From Candidatus Bealeia paramacronuclearis (GTDB lineage: Bacteria; Pseudomonadota; Alphaproteobacteria; UBA9655), in assembly GCF_035607555.1 (NCBI RefSeq), contig NZ_JAVHWZ010000001.1, forward strand, positions 739,501-803,500: a stretch of DNA of 64,000 bases, in the 5' to 3' direction. Below the pieces are notes generated by a model. That model was not told the DNA's origin. It saw nothing but the letters and a program-made list of their open reading frames with translations, and searched no databases. The position numbers were made by a program, and so were the translations under genes. Of the stretch, positions 46,490 through 57,967 are shown in pieces. The stretch's first letter is position 1; each line of letters begins with the position of its first letter.

Positions 46490-47413
46490 ATGATCGTTGT
46501 TTTTGGATCGCTCAATATCGATATGGTCATGTCAGTCAAGACAATGCCACGACCTGGGGACACGGTTTTGTGCCCCTCTTATAAGCTGGTGCCTGGTGGT
46601 AAGGGGGCCAATCAAGCGGTTGCAGCCGCTCGTGCTGGGGCGGAAGTTAAATTCTTTGGCAAAGTCGGTAATGACGAGCTGGGGAAAATTGCCGTCAAAT
46701 CCTTGGAAGACAACGGCGTCGATCTGACAGGGCTTTCCAAATGTGATGTTGCAACTGGATGCGCCATGGTGTGCGTGGATGCTGGTGGTGAGAATATGAT
46801 TGCAGTTGCAAGTGGAGCTAATGCTCTTGCGAATCAATCTGAGATTCCCGATTTTCTTTTGTCAAAAGATCATACCGTTGTGATGCAACTTGAAACTCCT
46901 TTGGATCAAAATTGGGATTTAATTGAGCGTGCGAAAAAAATTGGGGCGAGGACTATTTTAAATCTGGCGCCTGCACACGGTATTCCTGTGACGATTCTCG
47001 AATCCATTGATGTTTTGGTTTTGAACCAAATTGAAGCCACAACTTTGGCCCTGCATTTAGGATTCGATGTGATTTCACCCTCCGTTGCTGCCCGTAGGAT
47101 TTCAACTAACTTTGGGATTACCTGCATTGTGACTTTGGGTGCTGAAGGTGCTATTGCATGCTCTCCCGATGGCGTGTGGCAAGTTCAAGCTATGCCCATT
47201 CAAGCCATTGATACAACCGCAGCTGGAGATGCTTTTGTTGGCGTTTTGGCAGCAAGTCTTGATTCCGGGATGGCTTTGCCAGAGGCTTTAAGTCGTGCGT
47301 CTGTGGCCAGCGGTCTGGTGTGTACACAATCTGGTGCACAATCGAGTCTACCTCTTTCTAATTTAATAGACCAAGCCATCATTGACCTTCCCATGCCTTT
47401 GCAAATTGCATAG
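46490..47413 (+). CDS. rbsK: Ribokinase, PfkB family
   Basis: Phosphorylates D-ribose to ribose 5-phosphate. ATG 46490 is chosen because the protein then opens with the family start MIVVFGSLNIDMVM; the frame is open 24 residues further. Motifs: GGKGANQAVAAARAGAEVKFFGKVG near residue 40 (substrate site), MQLETPLDQ, ILNLAPA, and the catalytic region AIDTTAAGDAFVGVLAA near residue 247. About 307 residues as usual. It stands alone ahead of putA, without ribose transporter genes. Confidence 0.93.
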   Translation: MIVVFGSLNIDMVMSVKTMPRPGDTVLCPSYKLVPGGKGANQAVAAARAGAEVKFFGKVGNDELGKIAVKSLEDNGVDLTGLSKCDVATGCAMVCVDAGGENMIAVASGANALANQSEIPDFLLSKDHTVVMQLETPLDQNWDLIERAKKIGARTILNLAPAHGIPVTILESIDVLVLNQIEATTLALHLGFDVISPSVAARRISTNFGITCIVTLGAEGAIACSPDGVWQVQAMPIQAIDTTAAGDAFVGVLAASLDSGMALPEALSRASVASGLVCTQSGAQSSLPLSNLIDQAIIDLPMPLQIA

Positions 47414-47446
47414 AATCCAGGCCTAGATTATTAGGTAAGGATACAG

Positions 47447-50400
47447 ATGACATTGCGATTTGGATTGCCGGAATTTCAGAATGACCCTCTTTTTGAACGC
47501 CTTCAGGGAACATACCGTGCACCTGAGGAGAAAATTGTTGCGGAATTTCTTGAGACTTTAAATCCCTTTTATACGAGTGAAAAAGATCAGATTCGTGTGC
47601 GTGCCGGAAAATGGGTTGAGGCGGTGCGGACTCACAAATTGTCCTCTTTGAATGTGCAATCCATGCTTCAGGTTTACCCACTCTCGTCTGAGCGAGGGCG
47701 GTCGATTATGTCGTTGGCCGAAGCGCTTCTACGAATTCCAGATTCTTATACAGCAGGTCTTTTGATTCGTGATAAAATTTCGGAGCTCAATTGGAGCGCA
47801 ACAGAAGCGCAAGTTCCTATTCAATTGGCGGGGTGGGGGCTTGAGTTTTTAAGAAAATTCATCCTTGAGAAAGAGTCAAAACTTCTCAATCGTCTTTCTG
47901 ATCCTTTTATTTTAAGGGTCTTTAAAATCGGAATGCAGCAAGTGGCTAATCAATTTATTTTGGGAACCACGATTGAAAAGGCTATCAAGCGCGCAGAACC
48001 CAGCGCTTTGCGTCGTTATTCTTACGATATGTTGGGGGAGGGGGCGCGTACGTGGGAGATGGCGCATCGCTACAAGGGCGCGTATCTTCATGCCATTGAA
48101 ACGCTCAAGTCAGCAGATCATTTAGAAGCACAAAGTATTTCCGTCAAACTTTCAGCACTTCATCCAAAATATTTCGTGGGACATGCGGAAGACGTTCTCA
48201 AGAATCTGGTGCCGACCCTGATTGAAATTGCAGAGGCCGCAAGGTCAGCCAGGCTTGCCATGACGATTGATGCCGAGGAAGTGGCGCGTTTAGAGCTTTC
48301 CCTTGAAGTCATGGATCGTGTGATGAACTCCGAATCGTTGAAGGCTTGGAATGGTTTTGGATTGGCCGTTCAGGCGTATCAAAAGCGAATGCTCCCCACT
48401 CTCGATTGGCTTTGTGAGAAGGCGCAATCCTATAAAATGCCTTTGAATGTGCGCCTTGTGAAAGGGGCTTATTGGGACACAGAGATTAAACTGGATCAAG
48501 TGGCAGGACTTTCCGATTACGCGCTTTTCACGAAAAAATCAGCCACAGATATTTCTTATTTGCGGGGCGCACAGCGTATTTTTGAAGGGGAAGGGCATTT
48601 ACGACCTCAATTTGCAACACACAATGCTTTTACAATTTCAAGCGTTATTGCGATGGCAAAAGGCCGCAGAGATTATGAATTTCAGCGTCTTCAAGGCATG
48701 GGAGAACCACTTTATCAGGCGGTGCAAAAGGACTATGAGATTCCTTGTCGAATTTATGCGCCCGTGGGGGAGCATCAAGATTTGCTTGCTTATTTGGTGC
48801 GGCGACTTTTGGAAAATGGGGCGAATTCGTCGTTTGTGAATAAAATTTATGATGCAGATTTGGCGATTTCTTCAGCGCTTGATGATCCCTTTCAAAAGTT
48901 TGAAAAAACGCAGCCTTCCCGAAATCACAATATTCCTCTGCCTTCCCATATGTATGGGGATTCCCGGCGCAATTCGAAAGGTTTTGATATGCAAGATATT
49001 TCTGGACTCCGAACATTGGAAAGCGAAATTCAAAAAGTGAGTCTTGAGAAAATATCCGTTAATTCTAGGCATTCCCAGGGAGAGAGGCGCGAAATTATCA
49101 ATCCTGGAGATTCCAAGCACGTTGTGGGAGGGATTCAGGAATGCACCCTTGAAGATCTGGAGAATGCCTTGGAATTGGCGCATCAGAATTGGGAATCTTG
49201 GGAAATGACACCCGCTTCTAAACGGGCAGAAATTTTGGAGAAGGCGTCTCAACTTTTTGAAAAGAACGCCCCACGTCTTTTGGGGCTTTTGCAATGTGAG
49301 GGTGGAAAAACTTTAGCGGATGCCATAAGCGAACTTCGCGAAGCGGTAGATTTTTGCAGGTATTATGCGAACCAAGCGATTCTTGATTTTGAAAATCCAA
49401 CGCGCCTTCCAGGACCTACGGGTGAAGTGAATACGATTTCTTTAAGAGGTCGAGGGGTTTTTGCCTGTATCAGTCCGTGGAACTTTCCCTTGGCGATTTT
49501 TATAGGCCAAGTTACGGCAGCGCTTGCTTCTGGAAATGCGGTTATTGCAAAGCCAGCCTCCCAAACACCCTTAATTGCGGCGATTGCAATTGAACTCTTG
49601 CATGAAGCGGGGGTGCCTCAAAACATTCTTCATTTCTTGCCTGGAAAAGCCAGCCTCATTGGAAATATGCTTGTGTCTGATTCCCGTATCAGCGGGGTTG
49701 TTTTTACAGGCTCCACAAAAACAGCAAAGCACATAAATGCTCAGTTGGCAAATCGGAATGGTCCCTTGGTGCCACTGATTGCCGAGACAGGGGGCCTCAA
49801 TGCGATGATCGTGGATTCTTCTGCCTTGCCAGAGCAGGTGGTTGATAGTGTCATAATTTCTGCCTTTCAAAGTGCGGGGCAACGTTGTTCGGCTTTGCGG
49901 ATACTCTATCTTCAGGAAGACATTTACGACACCGTCATGCCAATGCTAATTGCGGCCATGAAAGAGCTCAAAGTTGGGAATCCCTCCCGTCTTGAGAGTG
50001 ATTTGGGGCCGGTTATCGATAAAGCGACATGTGATGAAATTGAGGAGTATTTAACCCAAAATTCGAAACGTATTATAGCGCGGGGGAGCGTCCCCTCAGA
50101 TCTTCAAGGGAGTTATATCGCGCCTGCTATTGTGAAACTTTCAGGAATTGAAGAATTGGAAAAAGAAGTTTTTGGACCTGTCCTTCATGTGGCCAAATTC
50201 AAAGCGCGTGAATTGGATCAGGTAATCTCACAAATCAATGAAAAAGGATATGGTCTGACCATGGGGGTTATGAGCCGGATTGAATCCACAATCTCCCATA
50301 TTCAAAAGCACGCTCATGTTGGGAATCTCTATATTAATCGCTCGATGATTGGCGCTGTTGTGGGTGTGCAGCCTTTTGGTGGCGAAGGTCTTTCTGGAAC

Positions 50401-50518
50401 TGGGCCCAAAGCAGGTGGTCCTTTCTATCTTCACCGATTTGCTGTGGAGCGGACTTTTACAGATAACATCACCGCTATGGGAGGTAACCCCGAACTCCTG
50501 ACCTTAGGAGAGGGTTGA
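47447..50518 (+). CDS. putA: Bifunctional PutA: proline dehydrogenase / P5C dehydrogenase
   Basis: Oxidises proline to glutamate in two steps, feeding electrons to the respiratory chain and producing NADH. 1023 residues without an N-terminal ribbon-helix-helix, thus a non-regulatory PutA. The FAD-binding proline dehydrogenase barrel covers about 150-440 with AMTIDAEEVARLELSLEV and RLVKGAYWDTEIK. The aldehyde dehydrogenase domain covers about 530-1000 with ACISPWNFPLAIFIGQVTAAL, the general base Glu in AETGGLNAMIV, and the catalytic Cys in SAGQRCSALR. The C-terminus ends GVQPFGGEGLSGTGPKAGGP. It suggests proline from a host as carbon and nitrogen source. Confidence 0.96.
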   Translation: MTLRFGLPEFQNDPLFERLQGTYRAPEEKIVAEFLETLNPFYTSEKDQIRVRAGKWVEAVRTHKLSSLNVQSMLQVYPLSSERGRSIMSLAEALLRIPDSYTAGLLIRDKISELNWSATEAQVPIQLAGWGLEFLRKFILEKESKLLNRLSDPFILRVFKIGMQQVANQFILGTTIEKAIKRAEPSALRRYSYDMLGEGARTWEMAHRYKGAYLHAIETLKSADHLEAQSISVKLSALHPKYFVGHAEDVLKNLVPTLIEIAEAARSARLAMTIDAEEVARLELSLEVMDRVMNSESLKAWNGFGLAVQAYQKRMLPTLDWLCEKAQSYKMPLNVRLVKGAYWDTEIKLDQVAGLSDYALFTKKSATDISYLRGAQRIFEGEGHLRPQFATHNAFTISSVIAMAKGRRDYEFQRLQGMGEPLYQAVQKDYEIPCRIYAPVGEHQDLLAYLVRRLLENGANSSFVNKIYDADLAISSALDDPFQKFEKTQPSRNHNIPLPSHMYGDSRRNSKGFDMQDISGLRTLESEIQKVSLEKISVNSRHSQGERREIINPGDSKHVVGGIQECTLEDLENALELAHQNWESWEMTPASKRAEILEKASQLFEKNAPRLLGLLQCEGGKTLADAISELREAVDFCRYYANQAILDFENPTRLPGPTGEVNTISLRGRGVFACISPWNFPLAIFIGQVTAALASGNAVIAKPASQTPLIAAIAIELLHEAGVPQNILHFLPGKASLIGNMLVSDSRISGVVFTGSTKTAKHINAQLANRNGPLVPLIAETGGLNAMIVDSSALPEQVVDSVIISAFQSAGQRCSALRILYLQEDIYDTVMPMLIAAMKELKVGNPSRLESDLGPVIDKATCDEIEEYLTQNSKRIIARGSVPSDLQGSYIAPAIVKLSGIEELEKEVFGPVLHVAKFKARELDQVISQINEKGYGLTMGVMSRIESTISHIQKHAHVGNLYINRSMIGAVVGVQPFGGEGLSGTGPKAGGPFYLHRFAVERTFTDNITAMGGNPELLTLGEG

Positions 50519-50584
50519 ATTACTTAATGAAAAAGTTTGAGTTAAGAAGGTTTTTCATGAGGTGGCCCTGTAAGGGAGAGATGT

Positions 50585-50977
50585 TCATTTCTTTTTCACA
50601 TTGAGGCGATGTTGCTCTAAAATAGCGACGTCAGGGGCGTTGTAAACTTTATGGAGTCTGTCGCACTCACGGTCATTCCTGTTTGCAAATGAGGCGAGGT
50701 AGCTTTTGATATCGTGATCTATAACCTCACATTCATCTTCGTATTTCTTTTTCTCGCAAAGAGTTTTTCGTGTGTCCATCAACTTTTCAAGGCCACTTTT
50801 ATTGCAACGTGCTCCAAGAGGGGACGTGAAAAGGAAAGCGGATAGAAGAATTAAAAGAAAAAACTTTTCAACGCTTGGATCCTCCATCTTTCCGGGATGA
50901 CATAAAAGGGCAATTTTACGATTCATCGATAATGCAAAATTTTCACAAATCTCCAACACAGATAAATTATTTTTCAT
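50585..50977 (-). CDS. Small secreted or membrane-anchored Cys-containing protein, unknown
   Basis: About 130 residues from ATG 50977, favoured by AGGGG 6 nt upstream; ATG 50887 gives a shorter form starting right before the hydrophobic segment VEKFFLLILLSAFLFTSPLGA, which would then be a normal signal peptide. The mature part has four cysteines (RCNKSG, LCEKKKYEDEC, ECDRLHKVYN) and is Lys/Glu-rich. The DNA coding the early residues (CHPGKMEDPSVEK) resembles an intergenic repeat more than a protein. Not recognised. Confidence 0.5.
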   Translation of the reverse strand: MKNNLSVLEICENFALSMNRKIALLCHPGKMEDPSVEKFFLLILLSAFLFTSPLGARCNKSGLEKLMDTRKTLCEKKKYEDECEVIDHDIKSYLASFANRNDRECDRLHKVYNAPDVAILEQHRLNVKKK

Positions 50978-51175
50978 GAATTTCACCCCTATTTTTAATA
51001 ATTTATTAATTAATTTTTTTTACAATAACATAAGATGAGACTTCTGTAAAATATGGAAACTCTCTTCAAAGGATGAATAGGGGTAAGGTATTTTGAAAAA
51101 GTGCAGCTTTCCTGTAAGGTCCTCAATTGACTTATGTATTTAATTTTAAGCTCATTAATAAAAGGGAGATAAAAA

Positions 51176-51895
51176 ATGAAAAAATTATTGACACTTTCAG
51201 CGTTGCTTTTGGCCAGCGCCAATCTAAGCGCACAAGCAAAGCCTTTAGATTTAGCCGAAACAAGCAAAAATCTTAAAGTGGCAGCTTTAGGCTTGGCGCA
51301 AAAGCAATCAGAGCTTGAGAAAGCTCTAAATGATATGATTGCTTCTATTGAGGCAAATTCACAGGCATTTGAAGGAGGAATTAATGCTTACACGGGTATT
51401 TTAGATGCCTTGGCGATGGATAATAAAAATAACGGAGACGTTTTGAAACAGATTAACGCTGTTAAATCACAGCTTAACCTTATGAAGGGTAATATTAATG
51501 ATTTGAAAGGACTTGCTCCTACTTTTAAAGCAGTTCTTGCGCCAACAAATACAGCCCAATCGACTATTTCCAATCTAACATCTGCATTCATTGGAATAGA
51601 TTCAAGCGTTGTTAATATTGAAAATCAAACTCCTCCTTATTTATGCAAAAACTACAAAGGAGCTATTGTAACAGGGTGGATTCAGACTGGTAACGTTCGA
51701 AATACTTGGAATCTTGTTGATAAAAACGGTAAGTATTATTTAATCAGTCCTAATGTAGGCCTTATTGGCAAAGGGACGGAATATGTTGTGAGCCGCACTG
51801 TAAAGGGGTGGATAGATTCAGGAATGTTAGGAAGTGATGGTAAGACCATTGTTTGTATGAATGCGCCAACTCCCCCACTACCCCCTAAAAAATAA
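51176..51895 (+). CDS. Secreted coiled-coil protein, unknown
   Basis: 239 residues with signal peptide MKKLLTLSALLLASANLSAQA and ribosome-binding site AGGGAGAT. Residues 25-150 are helical and coiled-coil-like (LAQKQSELEKALNDMIASIE, VLKQINAVKSQLNLMKGNINDLKGL). The C-terminal part (about 155-235) seems to hold two short similar motifs: AIVTGWIQTGNVRN and RTVKGWIDSGMLGSDGK, each GW-I-x-[ST]-G, possibly a duplicated small beta-domain. One Cys lies before each (YLCKNYKG; IVCMNAP at the end). Family not recognised; likely periplasmic or exported. Convergent with alr, 6 bp apart. Confidence 0.65.
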   Translation: MKKLLTLSALLLASANLSAQAKPLDLAETSKNLKVAALGLAQKQSELEKALNDMIASIEANSQAFEGGINAYTGILDALAMDNKNNGDVLKQINAVKSQLNLMKGNINDLKGLAPTFKAVLAPTNTAQSTISNLTSAFIGIDSSVVNIENQTPPYLCKNYKGAIVTGWIQTGNVRNTWNLVDKNGKYYLISPNVGLIGKGTEYVVSRTVKGWIDSGMLGSDGKTIVCMNAPTPPLPPKK

Positions 51896-51901
51896 AAGCT
51901 C

Positions 51902-52969
51902 TTAATTCTCATACATCCGATAGAGCCTCGATCCCAAATGGATCGAGAGCTCGCGGGAAATGGTGTTGATTGAGAGGGCAAGATCATCCAAAGTTTGATG
52001 CTCATTCACAAGTTGGACCCAAGATCCGGGATAACACAAAGATTCCGGCACATCACTCACATCCACAACGGAATAATCCATGGAAATACGGCCCAAAATG
52101 GGAGCTTTGAAATCTCCAATAAAGACGTGACCCTGATTGCTGAGATCACGGCTAAGACCATCGGCAAATCCAATACCTAAGGTGGCCAATCGGGAATGGC
52201 GTTTAGTTTTAAAAGTGGCGCCATAGCCTACGGTTTCACCCTTAGGCACACTGCGGACTTGGATAATTTTTCCCCATAATGTGAGAACATTTTGAAACGG
52301 ATTGGGACCTTCCAAGGATTGAGGATGCATTCCAAAAAAACCAAGTCCTGGACGGATGATGTCGTAATGATATTCGGGATTTAAAAAAAGGCCACCTGTA
52401 TCCGAAAGGCTTTTTTGAAGGCGTTGAAAATGAGGAATGACCTTTTGGAAGGCTGCGAGTTGTTGTGCATTCATTGGGTGCCCTGGAATCTGGGAGCAGG
52501 CCAGATGGCTCATTACCATCTCAAGGGAAAGCCCTTCAAAACATCGCGCATTCGGAATGTCTTTCATCTCAAAACCCAAACGATGCATTCCCGTATCAAT
52601 ATGAAGGGCGCATTGCAGGGGTCGATTCTCCAGATGGCCGGCCGTTTTCCAAAGCTCATACATACCCGCATGATTCAAAACGGGTGTGAGATTGTGTTGG
52701 ATAAGTTCATTTTCTGTTCCGGGAAGAACTCCCGTCAAAATATAGATTTTCTCATTTTGAAGGGTTTTTCGAAGGGCAATGCCTTCATCCAAATGAGCCA
52801 CAAAAAAAGTCTTGCATCCCGCATCCCGAAGAGCTTTTCCTACAGGAGAGGCCCCAAATCCATAACCGTCGGCCTTGAGGACCGCTGAAATTTCTGCATG
52901 GGGCGCCAGATCTTTCATAAGCTGATAATTTTTGACAATCGTTTTAAGATTAATCTCAAGGCACCCCAT
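51902..52969 (-). CDS. alr: Alanine racemase
   Basis: PLP enzyme making D-alanine for peptidoglycan. The lysine binding PLP is in ISAVLKADGYGFG, and the second catalytic Tyr in GETVGYGATFKTK, with PILGRISMDYSVVDVSDV downstream, all characteristic. The frame is open upstream to a TTG at 53146 (59 more residues). I take ATG 52969 as start because MGCLEINLKTIVKNY matches the usual N-terminus of this family and the extra part looks unstructured; the resulting 355 residues are normal. The start is uncertain. Its presence supports retention of a cell wall. Confidence 0.92.
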   Translation of the reverse strand: MGCLEINLKTIVKNYQLMKDLAPHAEISAVLKADGYGFGASPVGKALRDAGCKTFFVAHLDEGIALRKTLQNEKIYILTGVLPGTENELIQHNLTPVLNHAGMYELWKTAGHLENRPLQCALHIDTGMHRLGFEMKDIPNARCFEGLSLEMVMSHLACSQIPGHPMNAQQLAAFQKVIPHFQRLQKSLSDTGGLFLNPEYHYDIIRPGLGFFGMHPQSLEGPNPFQNVLTLWGKIIQVRSVPKGETVGYGATFKTKRHSRLATLGIGFADGLSRDLSNQGHVFIGDFKAPILGRISMDYSVVDVSDVPESLCYPGSWVQLVNEHQTLDDLALSINTISRELSIHLGSRLYRMYEN

Positions 52970-53477
52970 TTCTGTGGCGGGAATAACCGCCTTGGGTGAG
53001 AGAGAAAAGTTCTGATTTAAAAGGGGTTTTGATAAGGGGCGCACCGAAGGCTCATCCAATAAAAAAGTCACACAACTGTGTAGCAATATCTGTGCGAAAT
53101 GACAATTGAGAAAACCAGAATCACCCCATGAAAAAGTTTGTGTCAAGAAGCTATTAATTTATTTATTAAAACCAAAGAGCTGCGTCATCTTGAGAGAGCG
53201 ATTTGTGACAGCAAGAAAGTCATTTCTCAGGATCTTTTCGTTGCTGCGCCATTTTTAAGGGGGGGGCCTGAAATAAAATTTAACATGACGATTTGGGGAG
53301 GACTGTTTTCTGTTTTTAATGAGGTTCCCCTGCGATTGAGGAGTTGCCTTAAAATCTAGATTGTGTCTCTTAATATGAGGTCATTGTATCTTTTCTCTTG
53401 ATGCCCTCTGGTCATTTAAGGGAAGTTTGGTGTAAGGTAAGGCTAATTTTATTAATGACAAAGGAAAATGGACCTCC
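52970..53477. other. Stretch between alr and secA
   Basis: Holds the possible N-terminal extension of alr (to 53146) and then about 330 bp before secA without a convincing gene. Frames here lack signals and ribosome-binding sites. I see no consensus promoter for secA. Confidence 0.4.
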
Positions 53478-56258
53478 ATGTTTTTATCTCTTTTTCAAAA
53501 GCTGTTTGGATCTGCGAATGATCGGCTTATCAAAAGCCTGGATAAATATGTTCATGCGATCAATGCGCTTGAACCCAGTTTAGAAAAACTCAGTGATGCC
53601 GAACTTCAGGGGCGGACCGATTGGCTTAAGGGACGTCTTGAAAAAGGGGAGAGCCTTGATGATATTTTGGTTGATGCTTTTGCAACTGTCCGTGAGGCCT
53701 CAAAGCGTGTGCTGGGTATGCGTCACTTCGATGTTCAGCTCAAAGGCGGTATTATTCTTCATCGCGGTATGATTTCGGAAATGAAAACGGGTGAAGGTAA
53801 AACTTTGGTGGGAACGCTTCCTGTTTACCTCAATGCGCTTTCCGGAAAAGGCGTTCACGTTGTGACCGTAAACGATTACTTGGCCAAACGCGACTCGGCG
53901 TGGATGGGCAAGATCTATGAATTTTTAGGACTTAGTGTTAATTGTATTGTTCATGAACTTGATGATTTGCAACGGCAAATTGCCTATCGCGCTGATGTCA
54001 CTTATGGCACAAACAACGAACTCGGTTTTGATTATCTTCGCGATAACATGAAATTCCGTTTAGAAGAGATGGTCCAACGTCCCTTCAATTATGCCATTGT
54101 GGATGAAGTTGACAGTATTTTGATTGATGAAGCCCGGACGCCTTTAATTATCTCAGGTCCTGCTGAGGATTCTTCTGAGCTTTATGTTCAAATTAATAAA
54201 ATCCTTCCCCTCCTTGTGCCTGAAGATTATGAGAAAGACGAAAAAGCACGTGCGGTTACATTGACAGAGCAAGGTAATGTGCACATTGAAAACCTTTTAC
54301 GTGAACACGGGATTATTCAAGGCGATAATCTTTATGACATTCAAAATGTTTCGGCTGTGCATCATGTGAATCAGGGCTTAAAAGCGCATATTTTATTTAC
54401 CCGCGATGTCGATTACATCGTCAAAGACGACAAGGTCATCATTATTGATGAATTCACGGGTCGTATGATGGAGGGACGCCGCTATTCTGAAGGTCTCCAC
54501 CAAGCTTTGGAAGCCAAAGAAGGGGTGACCATTCAACAAGAAAATCAGACATTGGCCTCAATTACCTTCCAAAATTATTTCCGACTTTACCCAAAGTTGG
54601 CGGGTATGACCGGAACGGCCATGACGGAGGCCTCAGAGCTTTCTGACATTTATAAATTGGACGTTGTTGAAGTTCCCACGAACAAGCGCGTTCAACGTAA
54701 AGATATGGACGATGAAGTTTATCGTACGGCGCGCGAAAAATACGATGCCATTATTAAGCTCATCAAAGAATGTCAGGATCGTCAACAGCCGGTTTTGGTT
54801 GGGACGGTTAGCATTGAAAAGTCTGAATATATCTCAGGACTTTTGAAAGCTGCAGGCGTTCCTCATAGTGTTTTGAATGCGCGCTATCACGAGCAAGAAG
54901 CTATCATTATCGCAGAAGCAGGGGTTCCTGGAACTGTCACGATTGCGACCAACATGGCGGGTCGTGGTACCGATATTAAATTGGGTGGTAACTTAGAAAT
55001 GCGGATTGCTCAAGAAGTTGAGCAGATACAAGACGAAACCGAAGCCACTGCAAAAATCAAACAAATTGAAGCGCAAATTGCAGAGCGGGCAGAAATTGCT
55101 AAAAAGGCCGGCGGCCTTTTTGTGATTGGAACTGAGCGTCATGAAAGTCGCCGAATTGATAACCAACTGCGGGGACGTACTGGTCGTCAAGGAGACCCAG
55201 GGGCTTCTAAATTCTTCCTATCTCTGGAAGATGATTTGATGCGCATTTTTGGATCCGAACGTCTCGAGTCTTGGCTTACAAAGCTCGGCATGGAAGAGGG
55301 TGAGGCGATTATTCACCCTTGGATCAACAAGGCTCTTGAAAAAGCTCAGCAAAAAGTCGAAGCGCGAAACTATGATATTCGAAAACAATTACTCAAATAT
55401 GACGATGTCATGAACGATCAACGTAAGGCCATTTACGAACAACGTCGTGAAATTATGAGTCAAGACAATGTGAGTGATTTCATCTTGGATATGCGGGATG
55501 AAGTTGTCCATACGATTGTCTCGCGCTTCATTCCAGAGCATGCCTATGCCGACAAATGGGAAGTAGATGCACTGCATGAAGAATGCTTGCGTATCTTTGG
55601 ACTTGATCTCCCGATTAAAGCCTGGGCTGAAGAAGAAGGTATTGCGGACGCTGAAATCCTTTCGCGCCTTCAAGAGGCCATTAATAAGCTTATGAGCGAA
55701 AAAGAAGAACGTTATGGCGAAATGCTAATGCGTATGGCCGAGAAAAATCTCCTTTTGCGGATTTTAGATCAGGTGTGGAAAGATCATCTCTTAATGTTGG
55801 ATCATTTGCGTCAAGGCATTAATTTACGTGCTTATGCCCAACGTGATCCTTTAAACGAATACAAAAGCGAAGCTTTTGAAATGTTCAACGATATGCTTTA
55901 CCGCCTTAGAGAAAATGTGACGGGAGTTCTGTCCCATCTTCAAATGGGAGGTCCTGCTGAAGAAGTGGAAGAGCAAGTTGAACATTTGTTGGATGATCAC
56001 AGCAATGACCAGCATATCGAGCTTCATTACGCACAAGATCCTTTCGATCCCGGGCTTGAGCCTGAAATTGAACAGGCCCCTAAAAAAGGTCGCAAAAAGG
56101 CAGCAACTCCCAAAGAAACAGCGCCAAAAAAATCTTCTCGAAAGAAAACTACAGAAGTTACAAGAGATGTAGAAGATTGGTCAGAAACGCCCCGCAATGC
56201 GCCTTGCCCCTGTGGATCAGGCCTGCGTTATAAACAATGTCACGGAAAAGTGGAGTAG
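53478..56258 (+). CDS. secA: Protein translocase ATPase SecA
   Basis: Motor that drives unfolded preproteins through SecYEG; needed here for the many signal-peptide proteins of the window. 926 residues. NBD1 has [10 protein letters not shown] (Walker A, near residue 105) and [16 protein letters not shown]. The preprotein cross-linking region and NBD2 follow ([40 protein letters not shown]). The C-terminus has a Lys-rich linker, then the zinc-binding tail [14 protein letters not shown] that contacts SecB and lipids. All motifs are intact. Confidence 0.98.
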   Translation: MFLSLFQKLFGSANDRLIKSLDKYVHAINALEPSLEKLSDAELQGRTDWLKGRLEKGESLDDILVDAFATVREASKRVLGMRHFDVQLKGGIILHRGMISEMKTGEGKTLVGTLPVYLNALSGKGVHVVTVNDYLAKRDSAWMGKIYEFLGLSVNCIVHELDDLQRQIAYRADVTYGTNNELGFDYLRDNMKFRLEEMVQRPFNYAIVDEVDSILIDEARTPLIISGPAEDSSELYVQINKILPLLVPEDYEKDEKARAVTLTEQGNVHIENLLREHGIIQGDNLYDIQNVSAVHHVNQGLKAHILFTRDVDYIVKDDKVIIIDEFTGRMMEGRRYSEGLHQALEAKEGVTIQQENQTLASITFQNYFRLYPKLAGMTGTAMTEASELSDIYKLDVVEVPTNKRVQRKDMDDEVYRTAREKYDAIIKLIKECQDRQQPVLVGTVSIEKSEYISGLLKAAGVPHSVLNARYHEQEAIIIAEAGVPGTVTIATNMAGRGTDIKLGGNLEMRIAQEVEQIQDETEATAKIKQIEAQIAERAEIAKKAGGLFVIGTERHESRRIDNQLRGRTGRQGDPGASKFFLSLEDDLMRIFGSERLESWLTKLGMEEGEAIIHPWINKALEKAQQKVEARNYDIRKQLLKYDDVMNDQRKAIYEQRREIMSQDNVSDFILDMRDEVVHTIVSRFIPEHAYADKWEVDALHEECLRIFGLDLPIKAWAEEEGIADAEILSRLQEAINKLMSEKEERYGEMLMRMAEKNLLLRILDQVWKDHLLMLDHLRQGINLRAYAQRDPLNEYKSEAFEMFNDMLYRLRENVTGVLSHLQMGGPAEEVEEQVEHLLDDHSNDQHIELHYAQDPFDPGLEPEIEQAPKKGRKKAATPKETAPKKSSRKKTTEVTRDVEDWSETPRNAPCPCGSGLRYKQCHGKVE

Positions 56259-56414
56259 GGGGGGCGTTATTGCGAGGCTTCAAGTCCCTACGTGTGGCGT
56301 GACCTCTTATTTTTTGAACAGTGAATTTAATGAGGAGATCCGTCAGGATTTATTAAGCTCCCTTGGCAAGGGCAGAGACCTTGCCAAAATAAGAAAAACA
56401 TTAAAGAGGGCTTC

Positions 56415-57947
56415 ATGCAGGAAGTACTAAAAAGACTTGAGGAAAAGCGTGAGTCATCGCGACTGGGCGGTGGTCTCAAACGCATTGAAGCCCAGCATCA
56501 AAAAGGAAAACTCACCGCACGCGAACGCATTGAAGTGCTTCTCGATCCTGGTTCTTTTGAAGAATGGGATATGTTTGTCGAGCATCGGTGTTTTGACTTT
56601 GAGATGGAGGAAAATCGTATCTCCGGCGATGGCGTAATCACGGGATATGGTACTATCAATGGACGCACGGTCTTTGTGTTTTCTCAAGATTTTACCGTTT
56701 TTGGAGGGTCTCTCAGCGAATCTCACGCCGAGAAAATCTCAAAAATTATGGACAAGGCCGTTCAAGTGGGAGCACCTATCATTGGAATTAATGATTCAGG
56801 GGGGGCAAGAATTCAAGAAGGGGTTGCGTCCTTGGCCGGATATGCCACAGTCTTTCAACGCAATGTTTTGGCCTCAGGGGTTGTTCCCCAAATCTCCCTG
56901 ATTATGGGGCCTTGTGCGGGGGGCGCCGTTTATTCACCTGCTATGACCGACTTCATCTGTATGGTTCGAGATTCTTCATACATGTTTGTGACAGGGCCTG
57001 AAGTTGTCAAAACCGTAACCCATGAAAATGTTTCTGCAGAAGATTTGGGAGGAGCTACTACTCATACGGCAAAATCTGGGGTTGCGGATTTAGCCTACGA
57101 TAATGATATTGAGGCCCTCCTTCAAATGCGAAGGCTTTTTGACTTTTTCCCCCTCTCCAATCGAGAAAAGCCTCCCTTCAAATCGAATCACGATCCCATA
57201 GAGCGGATCGAAATGTCTCTTGATACGCTCATTCCTAAAAATCCAGCAACTCCTTATAATATGAAAGAGCTTATACTTAAAGTTGTGGATGGCCGGGATT
57301 TTTTTGAAATCCAGCCGGACTTTGCACCTAATATTATTGTAGGATTTGCCCGTATGGATGGTAGGACCGTGGGAATTGTCGCAAATCAACCACTTGTTTT
57401 AGCAGGTTGCCTTGATATTGATTCGTCTCGCAAAGCTGCTCGATTTGTGCGCTTTTGTGATTGTTTTCACATCCCAATCATTACTTTTGTGGATGTCCCT
57501 GGATTTTTGCCAGGAACGTCTCAGGAGTTAGGTGGAATCATCAAGCATGGCGCAAAACTTCTTTTTGCTTATGCAGAAGCGACCGTTCCCAAAGTCACTC
57601 TCATCACACGAAAAGCCTATGGAGGCGCTTATGATGTTATGAGCTCTAAGCATTTGCGAGGAGACGTGAACTTTGCGTGGCCCACCGCTGAAATTGCGGT
57701 AATGGGGCCTAAAGGTGCCGTTGAAATTTTATTTAAAAAAGACATTACCAATACGGGTAAAATTGAGTCTTATACGGAAGAATATCGCCAAAAATTTGCC
57801 AACCCTTTGGTGGCTGCAAGCCGGGGTTATATTGATGATGTGATCATGCCACACACCACGCGCGCTCGTATTTGCAGATCACTTAGAATGCTTGAAAATA
57901 AGCAGCTTGAAAATCCATGGAAAAAACATGATAATATACCACTTTAG
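56415..57947 (+). CDS. pccB: Propionyl-CoA carboxylase beta subunit (carboxyltransferase)
   Basis: Transfers CO2 from carboxybiotin to propionyl-CoA (or another acyl-CoA), giving methylmalonyl-CoA. 510 residues. N-terminal crotonase-like half: [73 protein letters not shown]-terminal half: [66 protein letters not shown] two-TM gene and pccA follow. Used for breakdown of branched-chain amino acids or odd-chain fatty acids; methylmalonyl-CoA mutase is not in the window. Confidence 0.95.
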   Translation: MQEVLKRLEEKRESSRLGGGLKRIEAQHQKGKLTARERIEVLLDPGSFEEWDMFVEHRCFDFEMEENRISGDGVITGYGTINGRTVFVFSQDFTVFGGSLSESHAEKISKIMDKAVQVGAPIIGINDSGGARIQEGVASLAGYATVFQRNVLASGVVPQISLIMGPCAGGAVYSPAMTDFICMVRDSSYMFVTGPEVVKTVTHENVSAEDLGGATTHTAKSGVADLAYDNDIEALLQMRRLFDFFPLSNREKPPFKSNHDPIERIEMSLDTLIPKNPATPYNMKELILKVVDGRDFFEIQPDFAPNIIVGFARMDGRTVGIVANQPLVLAGCLDIDSSRKAARFVRFCDCFHIPIITFVDVPGFLPGTSQELGGIIKHGAKLLFAYAEATVPKVTLITRKAYGGAYDVMSSKHLRGDVNFAWPTAEIAVMGPKGAVEILFKKDITNTGKIESYTEEYRQKFANPLVAASRGYIDDVIMPHTTRARICRSLRMLENKQLENPWKKHDNIPL

Positions 57948-57967
57948 TTTTTAAAGGAGCGAAAAAC

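Noticed and set aside
50519-50584. ATGAAAAA/TTTTTCAT inverted repeat after putA as terminator
   Set aside because: Stem is only A/T-rich with a long loop; not distinct from background.
53138-53359. 73-codon plus-strand frame upstream of secA
   Set aside because: No ribosome-binding site, odd composition, and it overlaps the possible alr extension.
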